A DNA stretch of 64,000 nt from Ptychodera flava (lineage: Eukaryota; Hemichordata; Enteropneusta; Ptychoderidae): the NCBI RefSeq assembly GCF_041260155.1, contig NC_091938.1, forward strand, positions 13,850,719 to 13,914,718. The letters run 5' to 3'. Positions 36,914-48,904 of the stretch are shown here, in pieces. Position 1 is the stretch's first letter. Each line of letters opens with the position of its first letter. The translations under genes were made by a program, and so were the position numbers. Under the pieces are notes generated by a model that saw only the letters and a program-made list of their open reading frames with translations, searched no databases and was not told where the DNA came from.

Positions 36914-39900
36914 CTAGTCATCCTCAGCATCGTCATCCTCATCCTCATCATCGTCGTCATCTTCATCATCGTCTTCGTCATCGTCGTCATCATCACTGTC
37001 ATCTTTGCTATCGGATTCTTGCATAGAGTACACTAAAGATTCTTCCTTAAGACCTCGCACTAGCAGAGGAGCCTACAGGACAGAATATGGTGACAGATGA
37101 ACACATAAAAAATTCCCAAAATTCCCAAAAGCAAAAGCAAAGCTTTTCAAAACATGAATGGTCTAGCGAACAGCAATGGCAGACTAACCTCTGTTTTGGT
37201 AATCTGCCTGAGTTCCATCAATTTTTTCCAATTGCACAGACATTGACAATACTTTCTACTAAAATTTATCACTATTCAAAAACGTTCTACAACATTACCA
37301 CATACTTATCTAGTGACCAAAAAGTCTAACATGAAATACACATTTCTTCATAAATATCTTAACACATATGCTTTTTCAAGACTTGAATACAATAAGAAAG
37401 TATACTATAAAGACATTACAATCTTGTAATTATGTTTCATGACTTTGGGATTTTACAAGCCAGTTTTCTGAAATCCCATCATTGTTATCACTAAAACTAT
37501 GTTTGACAACACAATGACAACAGAACCTACGATATACATTCAGTATATTCTCTGCTGTTTATGGTTATATACATGTCAAAATTTCACAGTGTGAGCAAAT
37601 TTTCAAAAGGTTGAGTTTCTGGCACATGGATAATCTAGAAGCGGCTGCACAGCACATGCTTTCCTTTACAGAAAATGTTTCTGCTGAACAAAGACACAAT
37701 CACATGAAAGAGCTACAAGTACTTCTACAACTACTGTTGTTGGGACAGACAGATTGACTGAAGGATTCAATTTTCATAGTTCATTTCTTTAAAAAGAATT
37801 GAGCAAATCCATTAATCCTGAATTGCAGACATATGAGTCATCATAATATTCTCTGAGGTAATATGCAGTGATAAAACAGCTGCATGATCCGACCTTTACT
37901 ATATTTGATAATTTGTCTCGAGATAAAAATGTCAGTATAAAACTGTCAATTTAAAGATATGACTTGCATCCCAAGCAATCCATACATCAACTCAACTTGG
38001 TCCCCCTATGTTGGTCATATTCAGTCATATTCTACACTGATGTGTGGACTTTGCTAGTGATGGTATGATGACATATGCGATCTGAGTTCATGGGAGAAAA
38101 CACCCAAATGTGACTTTTGAAAAGAAAAAACGGTTTTCAAACGAAACGTTTCTGATTTGATCCTAAACTAAATTTCATTTGTCAGTTTTGTATGGAATCA
38201 AAGATGGAGGTCATTGCACTACGCTATTGAACTTGTTTTAAATGTCTTTGAACTTCCTTCTTCAGTACAAGTGCCAGTAAATGAACATTCCATCTTAGGA
38301 ACTTAAAATTCACTGTGCAATTAAAAACTTCTCCAAAACGTAATGGCTTTTTTTACTTCTTTGGCATGATCTGTATCTAATTTTCAAGATCAAACAAAAT
38401 TTGACAACTGCCGTTGAAATAATATATTACAAAAAGACAATATCACTTGAATCTCTGAGAGATATTAATATGCAGCGCACATCAGACAAGAATCTTCAGA
38501 AGTCTGCAAGAGAACACCACATTTTGGACCTCAAATTTCAGGCAGAAGTTTAAGAATACACCCACCAGGCTTTCAAGCATATTCTACATGGCTGAAGAGA
38601 AATATGTACTTTATAACCCTATGGTTGTGTTCTAGGTGGAACAGGTTTATGACAGGAAAAAAATTATCATTATTGTAGAAAACATAATGAAATTATTGTT
38701 AAAAGAAAGGATACTCTTATGTTAATGAAGTCAGTCAATTTCTTAGTGTGACAGTTGCATAAAATTAAATGCTATGAAAGAAATTCAAAAATCAAAGAAT
38801 AATTCTTATTGCGAGTTGTTAGCTGCTGTATAAACACCCGTAGGAAATTAAAAGCATTGTCGGTATGGAAACAAAATTGGGAAGCTGTGTTGTTAAGGGA
38901 AACAGCACCTGTTAAGCCGAATCTCTGTGGCATCGTGGCTGCATGTGCTTAAACTCACTTCAAAGTTTTCACCTTGAGTTGGATGGAAAAAAAATAAACA
39001 AACAAATAAAACACACTTGGAGGTTAGTACTTCATGGTGCATGGCAATTTTACAGCTTTCATTGCTTGCCTGCTGTGTTTTACGTTTACAGTCTGAAATT
39101 GTCAGCCAAAATATGTGCATTAGAAGCTGTAATGTCACAAAGTTTACAAGTAGGACATCAATTCTTTCAGCTGGAAAGCACTTTCCATGATTATGCGTGA
39201 ACGGAAATGATCTCTTTTCTTCATTTCTCTGAGATTTTCTTTTTATTCAGTTTTGGCAACTTTTGCCATGTCTCTATGCCCTAAACAAAATTACTACTTC
39301 CCCTTTCATTCAAATCAAAGTTCAGAGACACAGCACAGTGACAATTGGCAGGCATTGTGTTGTAAACACAATAGAAATGCTTCAAAATAATGTTCATCAC
39401 TTTGAACTAGAATAGATAGCGAGGGAATTTAACAGATTATACATTCGTTTCTCATGCAAATTTCATTTCTGTGTTGTTTTCATGGATTCATTACCACTGC
39501 ATTACAGTCCCTTTGAAATTTGAATCAAATTTTCAAAACATCATTAAAGCAAGCAGCATATTTTTCATATCATTCTGTGTCAAGATGTGATAATACTGAG
39601 TTATATTAATACTCACTGATAGTAGTAATGTCAGTCTATGTACGGAAACGTCACCTGATTACATTTCAAAATTATAAATTTCATTGAAGGAAACTAGTTA
39701 GCACCTTTTGCAGTATCATGAATGTTGCTGGTTTGTCTTTGTGACATTACAGCTTCAATCCATTGCAAACTCAAACTCTTTCATTTCAGGATAAAGTAGT
39801 ATCACATTCACTCATCAAATAAAAAAAAAAGAAACAAGCAATGGCAAATGGAACCAATAATGTACCCAGCAATGAAAGCGTAACACAGCAAACAGGGTAA

Positions 39901-42900
39901 CCGCAAAACCGACCCAAATGAATGCTGCAACAATGTTGACATTAACATGATTTGATAAAATCTGTATCATTGAACAGTGTTTGAGATATTAAAACAACTC
40001 TTGGTTTATATGATGGATGGTGAATGAAGGTCAATCAAAACACAGATATAGATTTTTGATGTAGCATGATGAACTAAATTCATAGAGGTACAATATCATT
40101 AATATGAAGAACCTTGCCAAAACCAAGATCATTGTGGAGTTGTATATCATGATTTAGTAACTTTCACACTGAAGAGAGCCCTCACACATGATTTATTTGA
40201 AATGACTAGTACTTCAAACATTATTTCCTTGCCAACTTGACAAAAATACCTTTTTCAGGAATATGTCAGCAGCAATCAGCATGAATTCTTCAGATGTCAT
40301 CGTCGATGTGTTTCTATGTTTTGATGATATGTTCTGCGTTGAAATGAAAAAAAAAGAATATTCTTTGTCAGACACCCATGATCTCAGTCCTTTCATCAGG
40401 ATACAGATGTTCTTCCATTGTTTGTCGATGGCTACACAATGATATTATATAGGGTTATTCACAAAATACGGCCCTGTATGGACGAGGGCTCAGTGTGTGA
40501 CGTATTGGACGAGCCGAAGGCGAGTCCAATACGTCACTCACTGAGCCCGAGTCCATACAGGGCCGTATTTTGTGTATAACCCTATTATTATACACCTCCC
40601 TCCATTAATCTCCGTATAAACTAATTCTATGGTAAATTTTGAGGGATGCGGCACGCGCGATATGAGTGGAACGCGCGCGATCTACTGCTTCGTAGTACAA
40701 GCCCCTTGCGTTGGCACGAAGCCAAATAATTTTCAGTGCATTTCAAGCAAACTTCGCTGAATGTTTTCAATTTAATTAGTTTTTTAAAATAAAAATCAAT
40801 TGCATTTAGACTCAGTTTTGTATTTAGCGTGTTTTAAACCTGATACTACGAATATATTTTGGTTATTATGTCTATTACTCACCGAAAAATAGTTTGTTTA
40901 CATCCGATAATCGCTAGGTCAAAGGTCAAACAGGCGCGTCGCGCGTCTCCCGTATTCGGGACTCCGCGTACTATACAAAATACGGAAAGTTATTGGACGG
41001 TCAAACTCCCATAGGTTACGGCAGTAGGTGTGTAATAATATATGGTAATGAGGGCTATATACTTTATGTGGACATACATTACTTTTTAATATACAGGTGG
41101 CTACTGAGCTGTCTGAAAATATGACAGGTTCAAAATAAATATGAAAAAAAATTAAAATACATGTATCAACCTAAGATGTACTTTTCTTCTCTTGAACATT
41201 AATCTTCAACCTTCTCAACTTACCATACTGTTAAAACTAATACCGTATCTAAATCCTATCACTACCTATATATCTGGTATAAACACCTAACTTCCTAGTG
41301 GGTTTCCATACATTTATATTTCCACTAAGCTGAACATCCTGGTTTCAAAAAAAATTAAGGAAAAAGAAAGAGTAGTGCTACTTTAAATGTGTGTCCAGAC
41401 AATGACATAGGAATGAGAAACATGCAGTGTCACATACACGTTTTCATATCATAATATTTGATATCACCTCGTCACCACTATAGTTTGGTCCAAACCTATT
41501 GATATCAATGGCGATTGTGGACCTGTTTACAGGGCACTGAGGTGAACAGGTACACTTTTACCATCAGGTTTTGGTAATATTATATTCAATGGGGTGGTTG
41601 AAGCTACATAAAGAGAAACTGGGGATAAAAGGATTAAGTTAAAACAATATGCATGTTGGAAATCGCGTATATTCAGTGGCTTTATCCAATTCACAATACA
41701 TCACTTACTTCAAGCAGAGATTCTGAAAGTTTTTCTGGTCCAAGTCTCACCCCAGCTTCTAACACACTGCGCGTAAAAAGAGAACAAAATATTACAAATA
41801 TGAAACATCGAATGCACAAAATGCACAAGAATCGCCTTTTCAGTCCATATCAGATATTTCATGAAATGGTAAGATGCCCTTCTGTAATGGTTCATTAATT
41901 CTATCAGTGTCAAGTCAAGATCAGACAAGGCATGAAATTGTCACTTCCAAAAAATACCGTCAAGGACACTATGTGCTCACATTCGGTTTGAATTGGTCCA
42001 TTCAAGAAATATTTAAACCAGGAAAAACAAGAATGACAAAAGCAAATAAGGTATCCAACTTAGGTACTGGAGGTCATCTTTAGGAACATGCATATCAACT
42101 TCTATAGCAATGGACAAGCAGATCCTAAATACATAAGCAAATGTCAACAACAAAAAACAGACAAGGCTTGATAAAAAGAAAAGGTGGGAGTGGGCAAAAA
42201 ATGCACAAGGGATCTGGTAAAAAAGTAATGCTACATCAGCAATCTTCTAGACCCTACCCCCTCCTGAATATCAAATGTTCCACCCCTTGGTATTACATAA
42301 GACCAAATGACAGGAAGTTGGAGATTTTGTAATTAATGTCATGAGTGTTATCATTCTAATGTAAACAGCACTTAAGGTAGTTACAGATAGTGAAATGCCT
42401 TCAACTGTGGGCAGTGATTACAATATTTGGAATTATCCTGGATCCAAATTTCTCATCAGTTCTTGTATGTCTTACATAGAAAAGTTGCAAAATTGGTCCA
42501 AAATGAAAAAAAATCACCTCAGCTTTGTTTTCTGGATCAAATTTTCCTACAAATTGATACCAAATATGACAAAATTATGTTCACAGCCTTCAAAATTGTC
42601 TCACAACATATCCTGGGTTGGTGTAGGTCATTTAAGGTCACAAACTGAGAAAATTACCTAAAATATACAAATTTTGGGGTTTCCCAACACTTTGAGCAGA
42701 AAATTTATCTAATAACATCTTTTGGGACTTTAAATCAAATTACAAAGCTATCAAACAAGGGACTTTATACCAAATTACAAAGCTATCAACAAGTAATTTT
42801 GAGATAAAGTTTTCTTGACCAAAAATGACAATATCGTCTAAAAATACAAATTTTTATATTTCAGGACAATTTCCACATATCTAAGTATTGTCATCTCTCT

Positions 42901-45900
42901 ACCTCTGTGTACCAAATATGAAAGCTGTCTGTCCAGGGGTTTTAAAAAGGAAATACTGTTTAAGATTTTTTGACCAAAAATGACAAAATTGCTCAAAAAT
43001 AGTAATTTTCCCAATTTGTCATAATTTCAACAAATTAGAAGAGTAACACCTTTGCAAAGAGACAACCCAAATTTGAGAGCGATTGGGTTGGCGGTTTCAG
43101 AGAAGAAGAATTTTTACTGGAAATGAGAAAAATCACCAAAAAATTCAGCAAAAATACAAAATTAAGGATATCTTCACAATATTCATAAAACTGTATAAGG
43201 TTCACCTAAGGTACTTGCACACAAATTTTCAAAGCAATCAAAAAAGCGGTTCTTGAGTTATTGATTCTTAACCATTTTCACATTTTGTAAGCTCATTTGC
43301 ATAATTTTGGCAATGCAGACTTCATTTGAACAAAATCCCATCTATAGCCCAGGATGCATCCACACACCAAATACCAAGCTGAAACGTGCAGCGGTTTGCG
43401 TGTTTTTGATGTTGACGGACATACTGTACGTACATACATACATACATACATACATACATACACACATACATACAGACGCCATCGACTTCAGCCTATACGA
43501 TAAACTCACATTGGTATAACCAAATGTGAGCTAAAAATGTGAGCAGACAGTAACTTCCAACTATATTCAATAATGATGAATTTTTAAGTTGCAGCTTTAC
43601 AGAGCAAATGATGAAGATACATTCTTACCTGACAGGATCACTGGTTGTCATGGAGACCGACTCATCTAATATTTTGAGGGCAGCTTCACACAATTCTCTG
43701 TTGGCATTGCCGGTGTTTTTGTTGTCAAAGTCACTGAACAGATTCTGTGTCTCTTTGACATAATCTATGAATGTTAAATGTGCATTAATCAGAAACAAAA
43801 GTTTGACTAAAAAGGTGTGACATACTGAACTTTAAATTTAAAGACTCAGGCATGTGTTGGCCTCATCGTACATTCAGACTTCAAAAGGAATAGCTGCACA
43901 AATAGAAGTCTGAAGTCAATCTGCATTTTTTAGTTGTAAAAGTGAAAAAAATCCACACTGGTTTGATACAAATCACTACTAACATGCTGGGTATCTCTCT
44001 TTGGTGTTTATACTTCTACAATACAATGAAATGTGCCTGAGAGGACAGGTAATGTATTCAGACTCTCAAATGTATCTAACACTTTGTGAGTATCCTTCTC
44101 GTGTGGACTCATTTCACTAAAGCTTGTGGAGTAAACTACTTTTCACCATCTTGTTTTTGTGAAAATAGAAACTTTACTTTTTTTCGTATAGAGTTAACAA
44201 GGAGTTAGCGGCCATCTTAAATTTCAAAATATTTGTAAAGTATAGGTACTGTAATTTGCTTGTTCAGTACATGGTACCAAATTTGCATGGTAACCCTTGA
44301 TTTTTATCGTTGATTTTGAAAGAGGACGGTTTCAAGTTTCTTGGGGAAAAGATGGAGCCAAATTTTAATCTTTCAGTGTCAAGAGGCATGCTAGCTTTAC
44401 ACAACACTTTTAATGAAAATGCTCTAGTCATTCCAGAGCAAAGTGTGTGTTGACTTAACATGCATTATAAATTTGCTGTCAGTAGTCTGAGAGAACAAAC
44501 AAAGACATCACAAACCCTGAAGGTGTATGCTTAATCTCTTTTGTTAGCTTAGTGAGAACTGCGGAAGGAATTTAACTGAATATAATTACTATCGTTTGGC
44601 AATGGATGGGGAAAGCATGCTTTTAAAACCTCTCACCTGCCAAGTTCATATTTCACCATCAGGTCAAGTTAGTTAAAACTAGTGAAGCACAACACGTCCC
44701 ATATGGTGCAATTTCACAAAATGTTAAACATTTGAAGGCCCCAGACATAGATATTATTTTTATGGACTGAAGCTGCCATAACATACTGAGTCAAGTAGGT
44801 GAAAATATGTACTGTTTTGGCTCAATACTGCTTTTTACTGACTAGGCAGATGGGGAAGTGATACTGTCTAGCAGGAAAAGCAGTCATATATTATGAAACA
44901 GTAGATATTTGATCGTTATAAAATATTTTAAAATGTGACATGTTTTCAATATTGCTATCTGGTTTATCTTCATCATTTCCAAATGAATCTTAGGACCACT
45001 ACACATTGAACTGGAGAGGGCAGTTTTCTATACACTTTTCAAATAACTGTGAACATGCATGTACAAGAGAGTAGTAACTTACCGTTTAAAACAAGACATG
45101 CTAACACCCCCGAGTAGTACACATCATACGGAACAACCTCGTAGTCCCGACACTGTATTCTTCTCAACAACTTTTCAGAAATTGCTGTTGGTATATCCCT
45201 GACGGAATAGAATACAATGTTAATCAGCCTAGCACACCTTTTTGTGTAAACTTGGTATTTCCGTGTACATACTATGCACATTTCTTTGAAAATATTTCAC
45301 AGAGTGCATCCTTACAAATTTGGCTAGGGAACATGCAAAAAATCATACGAGTTACACATTTCAATCAAGATCTCAATTTCTCATGAAATTTTTTAAGCTT
45401 AGGTACTAAAAAGAAGGCACTGCCAAAAAATATACCATTACACTCACTGAGCTTTCAAAATAGATAACTTCATTCCAAATATTGTAAAACTCAATGTCAA
45501 AAGATTGAAAAGAAACAAATTGGTTTCATGGACAGAGAAGATGGCCATATATTTCAGAAGAATAAATGTATGCACTTCAGAGGAACGGTTTTGAATATTT
45601 AGGGAACTGCATTACATATCCTGGTTTAATAATTTAATAATCTTGTGAGTTGGTTATCATTGAAACACCGGACGATTACTAACCTGCACAAGTTATTGAG
45701 TAATTCTGTGTACACTGTTCCTGTTAATCCATTGTAGCCTTTGGCACCTGTGTGTGATATTGAACTGGTGTTATTTGAAGGTTACAAGATAGTTGGCAAC
45801 TTTGCAATTCAGATGTCTTCAAGTAGAAGATGATTCTGGCTTACCCTCTCTTTCATTGTAAATTTTTAGACACGTCTACTTGTACTACACTACATCATAT

Positions 45901-48568
45901 ACCTAATCATTGAAAAGTATTTTGTCCTTTTGTGTACCCTCTAGATTTTTAGATGTTTAGATTTATTTATTTTTACATATTAACCCTCTGAGCGCCAAAG
46001 GCAATTTTGTCACCTTTACAAATATACCCAGTCAATTTTTTTCAGATTTTTGCCAAAATTTCGATAAAACACTGTAGCCAATGAAATGTGATGTCCTTTA
46101 GTCCAAAATTATCAAAAAAATTCAGAAAAATCCATAAAAATTGGTAAAATGTTGCAATAAAATTTTGGTGGGAAAAATTATAGCACTCAAAGGTTAATAA
46201 GAGAACAATGTCACCATTTGCTGATATCCCCATTGACAAAAAAGATCGAAATGCATACCTCTTTAGCAATTTTGGCAAATTTACCTCATTGGTTAATACT
46301 ATTACTAACTTATGTAAGAGCGTACCTGATTGGCTGAGTGAATCGTACGCTGCGACAGCATTCATTTCAAATGCTGGTCTTGTGTAGTGTGTGAGCTGTA
46401 ACCTCTGGTATGCTTTGGTGACTTTGCCGGCTCTATTGTCACTTATTGCCTCAAAGCTGAGTGAAAGAACACACAAGGATATTATGGTAAATCATATACA
46501 GCTGTCTTGCTAATTTCTGTTATGTAGTAAATAAAGCTTGTACGCCTAAACGCAACTTTGCAATGAAATTGTTACTCTTCAAGTTTTGAAGGACATTTCC
46601 AAGATTCTTCCCACCGGCAGTCGATATTGATTCCAAGGAAAAGCAATAAACATATATTTCCCTAGACAGAGTTACTTCAAGTGCAGCAGAAAAGAGTTTG
46701 CAGGTGATAGAAAATACACCAGTGTGAATTTACAGAAAGAATTTACGATTGGTTTTCACTGGGTACATGTACCAGTATGTGTGTTATACGGTAGTCATGG
46801 TTTGTATAAGTTTTACCCCGTATCAGTATGCCTAGATTGTGATAATGCAAGCTTTGAGCAACATAAGATTAAAACACAACCATCCTCTGTTGTCCATCAG
46901 ATATTGCAGAAACAAATTGGCTGTCTTCCCTTGCAGATAATCCCATTAAAATTGGAAAATCAATTGAATATTGAGCTTTCATGCTGTCATTCTACACTCA
47001 TTATGTCAAGGAAATGGCTCTTTCTTAATAACCACCATGGAACGAAAATAGCGCTGATCACAGTTTCAGAATTGTCAAAATATAGCTGCAGCACGCAACA
47101 TCGTACTACTGCTTGAAATAGCACTGATTGCGATTTCAGGTTTAGATACTAAATATAGCCGCACATACTTGACATCGGACAAAATTCAGACAAATTTTAT
47201 TGTGGCTGTTGTTGCAGCTTGTAGCCTGAGTTATGAATTAGTGTGACCTTTAGTATCCTTTGTAACACAAGCAGGCTTTATTTTCGGTGTTCTTGCGGAA
47301 AATGCAGACAAATATTTATTTGTGCATATTAATGTAGTAATTGTTTATTATTGTGACTTGCAACTCTGTGAGTTGCCTAGCCCAATGGGCTTATAAGTCA
47401 CCATTCTCTTAACTTATATACAGTAATGAAAAGAAAGAAAAGTAAAGAAAAATGGTGTCATTTGTGATCAGTGCTATTCAGACAAATTTTGTTGTTGCAT
47501 GTGTGGCTGTTGTTGCTTGTAGTCTGAGTCATAAATTAGTGTGACTTTAGTATCAATTATAACACTAGCACTAAGCAGGTTTTATTTTCGTCGTTCTTGC
47601 AGAAAATATATATTTTTACATGTTAATGAAAGCAAAATGACGTCATTTGCAATCATCACTATTGGACCTGTGCAGGTCCATATGTCCTTCTTGGAACATT
47701 TTTGTAACTTAATTGGCTTATTCACATTATGTTGCAATGGCTTCAAGTACAGACTAAAATAACCAGTTCAAAGAGAAGGAAACTTACTATTCAGCTAAAA
47801 ACAGAACAGGGTCTTCTGGTCTGTTTTCAATCATTTTGGAAAGTGCATCCCGTAGCTGAGTCCCAACATTTGTTCTTTCTGATAGCAAATAAAAAATATT
47901 TAATAATATTTCAAATATTCAATATTTCAAAAATAAAATCACTCAAAGTTCACTCGTCTGGCTTGAGTGTAGTGTTTCTTGACGAGAAAATGTGGCATTC
48001 TGAATGGGGCTCTAATTTTGCAGATGATCTTGAAACAGCCAGTACGATGGCACGTGATTCCTTCGACTTTATAGTACAATGCAACACACGGAGTTCGGTA
48101 AAAACCACGTCTGAACTTGTCAATGTCATATGAACCGGACCTCGCAAACGTCACCACAAACGTTGACGTGTGTACAGCATTCATATCGAGTCTCTTCATA
48201 TCATGTCAGTACTAGTATATAGAAGCCAAGCTATCGCCTCTGCGATTATTTTCACCGTTCTCATGATTCATTAAATGCCAGGCAACTAGCTCATTTCATC
48301 GTGCCATCTCCATGACAACGTTTACAACATTGCTCCAGTGAATGCAGCTAGCTGGCTGAGTGCAGCTTACAAAGAATCTCTATCTTATCATATCGAAAGA
48401 AGTTAGCGACGAATGGAAGGCACCAGCGCCCCTAAGAGACTGTCTGGACCTGGCTCAGAACTGCATAGCAACATACAAGAGCGGTGTCTGAGGATAGTTA
48501 TTAAGCCTACCCAGAAATTCCCTGTTACTCTCCGGTCTGTCGTCTCTCCTCCCCGCCATCTTGTTCAT
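36914..48568 (-). CDS. tpgs1: Tubulin polyglutamylase complex subunit 1 (TPGS1), nine exons
   Basis: Exons: 48568-48511, 47878-47788, 46456-46326, 45747-45684, 45198-45083, 43764-43629, 41766-41709, 40333-40250, 37072-36914. All junctions are GT/AG and phases match; the CDS is 897 nt (298 aa; an in-frame second ATG at 48559 would give 295). TPGS1 is a non-catalytic subunit of the neuronal/ciliary TTLL1 polyglutamylase complex, which adds glutamate chains to tubulin tails. Recognised segments are VLFLAEYFEAI, LQLTHYTRPAFEMNAVAAYD, LLRRIQCRDYEVVPYDVY, VLEAGVRLGPEKLSESLLE and TMTSEEFMLIAADIFLKK, which follow the family order. Length is close to the roughly 290 aa usual for vertebrates. The last exon adds an acidic tail: 25 of the final 26 residues are Asp or Glu. 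The gene is divergent to the JmjC gene, with the two start codons about 336 bases apart. Confidence 0.92.
40450..41040. mobile_element. Inverted-repeat element in tpgs1 intron 7
   Basis: The left third is a near-perfect palindrome (about 40451-40587): agggttattcacaaaatacg on the left against cgtattttgtgtataaccct on the right, folding around gacgagccgaaggcgagtcc. GC-rich sequence follows (gcgcgcgatctactgcttcg) up to a second end-like segment, acaaaatacgg ... gtgtgtaataatata, near 40975-41040. It lies within the 40334-41708 intron. Its family is unknown to me. Confidence 0.7.
42400..43300 (-). repeat. Degenerate tandem repeat in tpgs1 intron 6, related to the repeat in the JmjC intron
   Basis: Recurring blocks ccaaatatgaaagctgt, accaaattacaaagctatca and ttgaccaaaaatgacaaaat are the reverse complement of the tagctttgaaatttggta and catttttggtcaaaaa blocks at 54660-59010. 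The copies are diverged and spaced by roughly 100-150 bp. Confidence 0.65.
43431..43474. repeat. (CATA)n microsatellite
   Basis: Uninterrupted tacatacatacata repeats of about 40 bases end the degenerate repeat block in tpgs1 intron 6. Confidence 0.9.
45980..46196 (-). mobile_element. TTAACCCTTTGAG MITE, copy D, in tpgs1 intron 3
   Basis: The ends are ttaaccctctgagcgcc and gcactcaaaggttaa, each with one difference from the consensus. The interior matches copy A at 22913 in the same orientation. It sits in the intron between exons 3 and 4 without touching the splice sites. Confidence 0.88.
47175..47640. repeat. Imperfect direct duplication in tpgs1 intron 2
   Basis: The block at about 47185-47345 (cagacaaattttattgtggc, gtagcctgagttatgaatta, ggctttattttcggtgttct) recurs at about 47480-47635 (cagacaaattttgttgttgc, gtagtctgagtcataaatta, ggttttattttcgtcgttct). 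Spacing is about 300 bp. Confidence 0.75.
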
Positions 48569-48904
48569 AGATAAACCAAATTTACACCTCCTTGTAAGCC
48601 TCTTTTTGGTTGGATCTTGCGATGTCAATGATAATGCGATTGGTTCATTTCTTACTTCTTGACCAATCAGAGAAATGCGTATTATGAGCCTAATTTTATT
48701 TAATTGGCTGCAAGTTTTGCGCATTCCCGGAAGTTTCCTACTGTAGTTGAATCCAAACAAGCGCCAACCCGGATCTTTCGGGTAACTTATACAAGAACGG
48801 GACAAAAGCCTAATGGAAGGCCACCTAATATACACCACGAACTATCTACGGACTGAGTTTATCTAGATTTATTTGTAAAGGACGATTAGTAAGGTTTGTA
48901 CAAA
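48569..48904. promoter_or_regulatory. Shared divergent promoter of tpgs1 and the JmjC gene
   Basis: Only 336 bases separate the two start codons. An inverted CCAAT (attgg at 48639-48643), a direct CCAAT (48663-48667) and an ETS-type ccggaagt (48727-48734) lie between them, with no TATA box near either start. This arrangement is typical of bidirectional housekeeping or ciliary gene promoters. Transcription starts cannot be read from the sequence. Confidence 0.7.

Noticed and set aside
46724-47116. 130-codon plus-strand open frame in tpgs1 intron 2
   Set aside because: It lies antisense within a well-supported intron, has no recognisable domain, and the region carries a local duplication.
48455-48838. 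127-codon minus-strand frame around tpgs1 exon 1
   Set aside because: Only the part from the ATG at 48568 to the donor at 48511 fits; the rest is promoter sequence or read-through into the intron.
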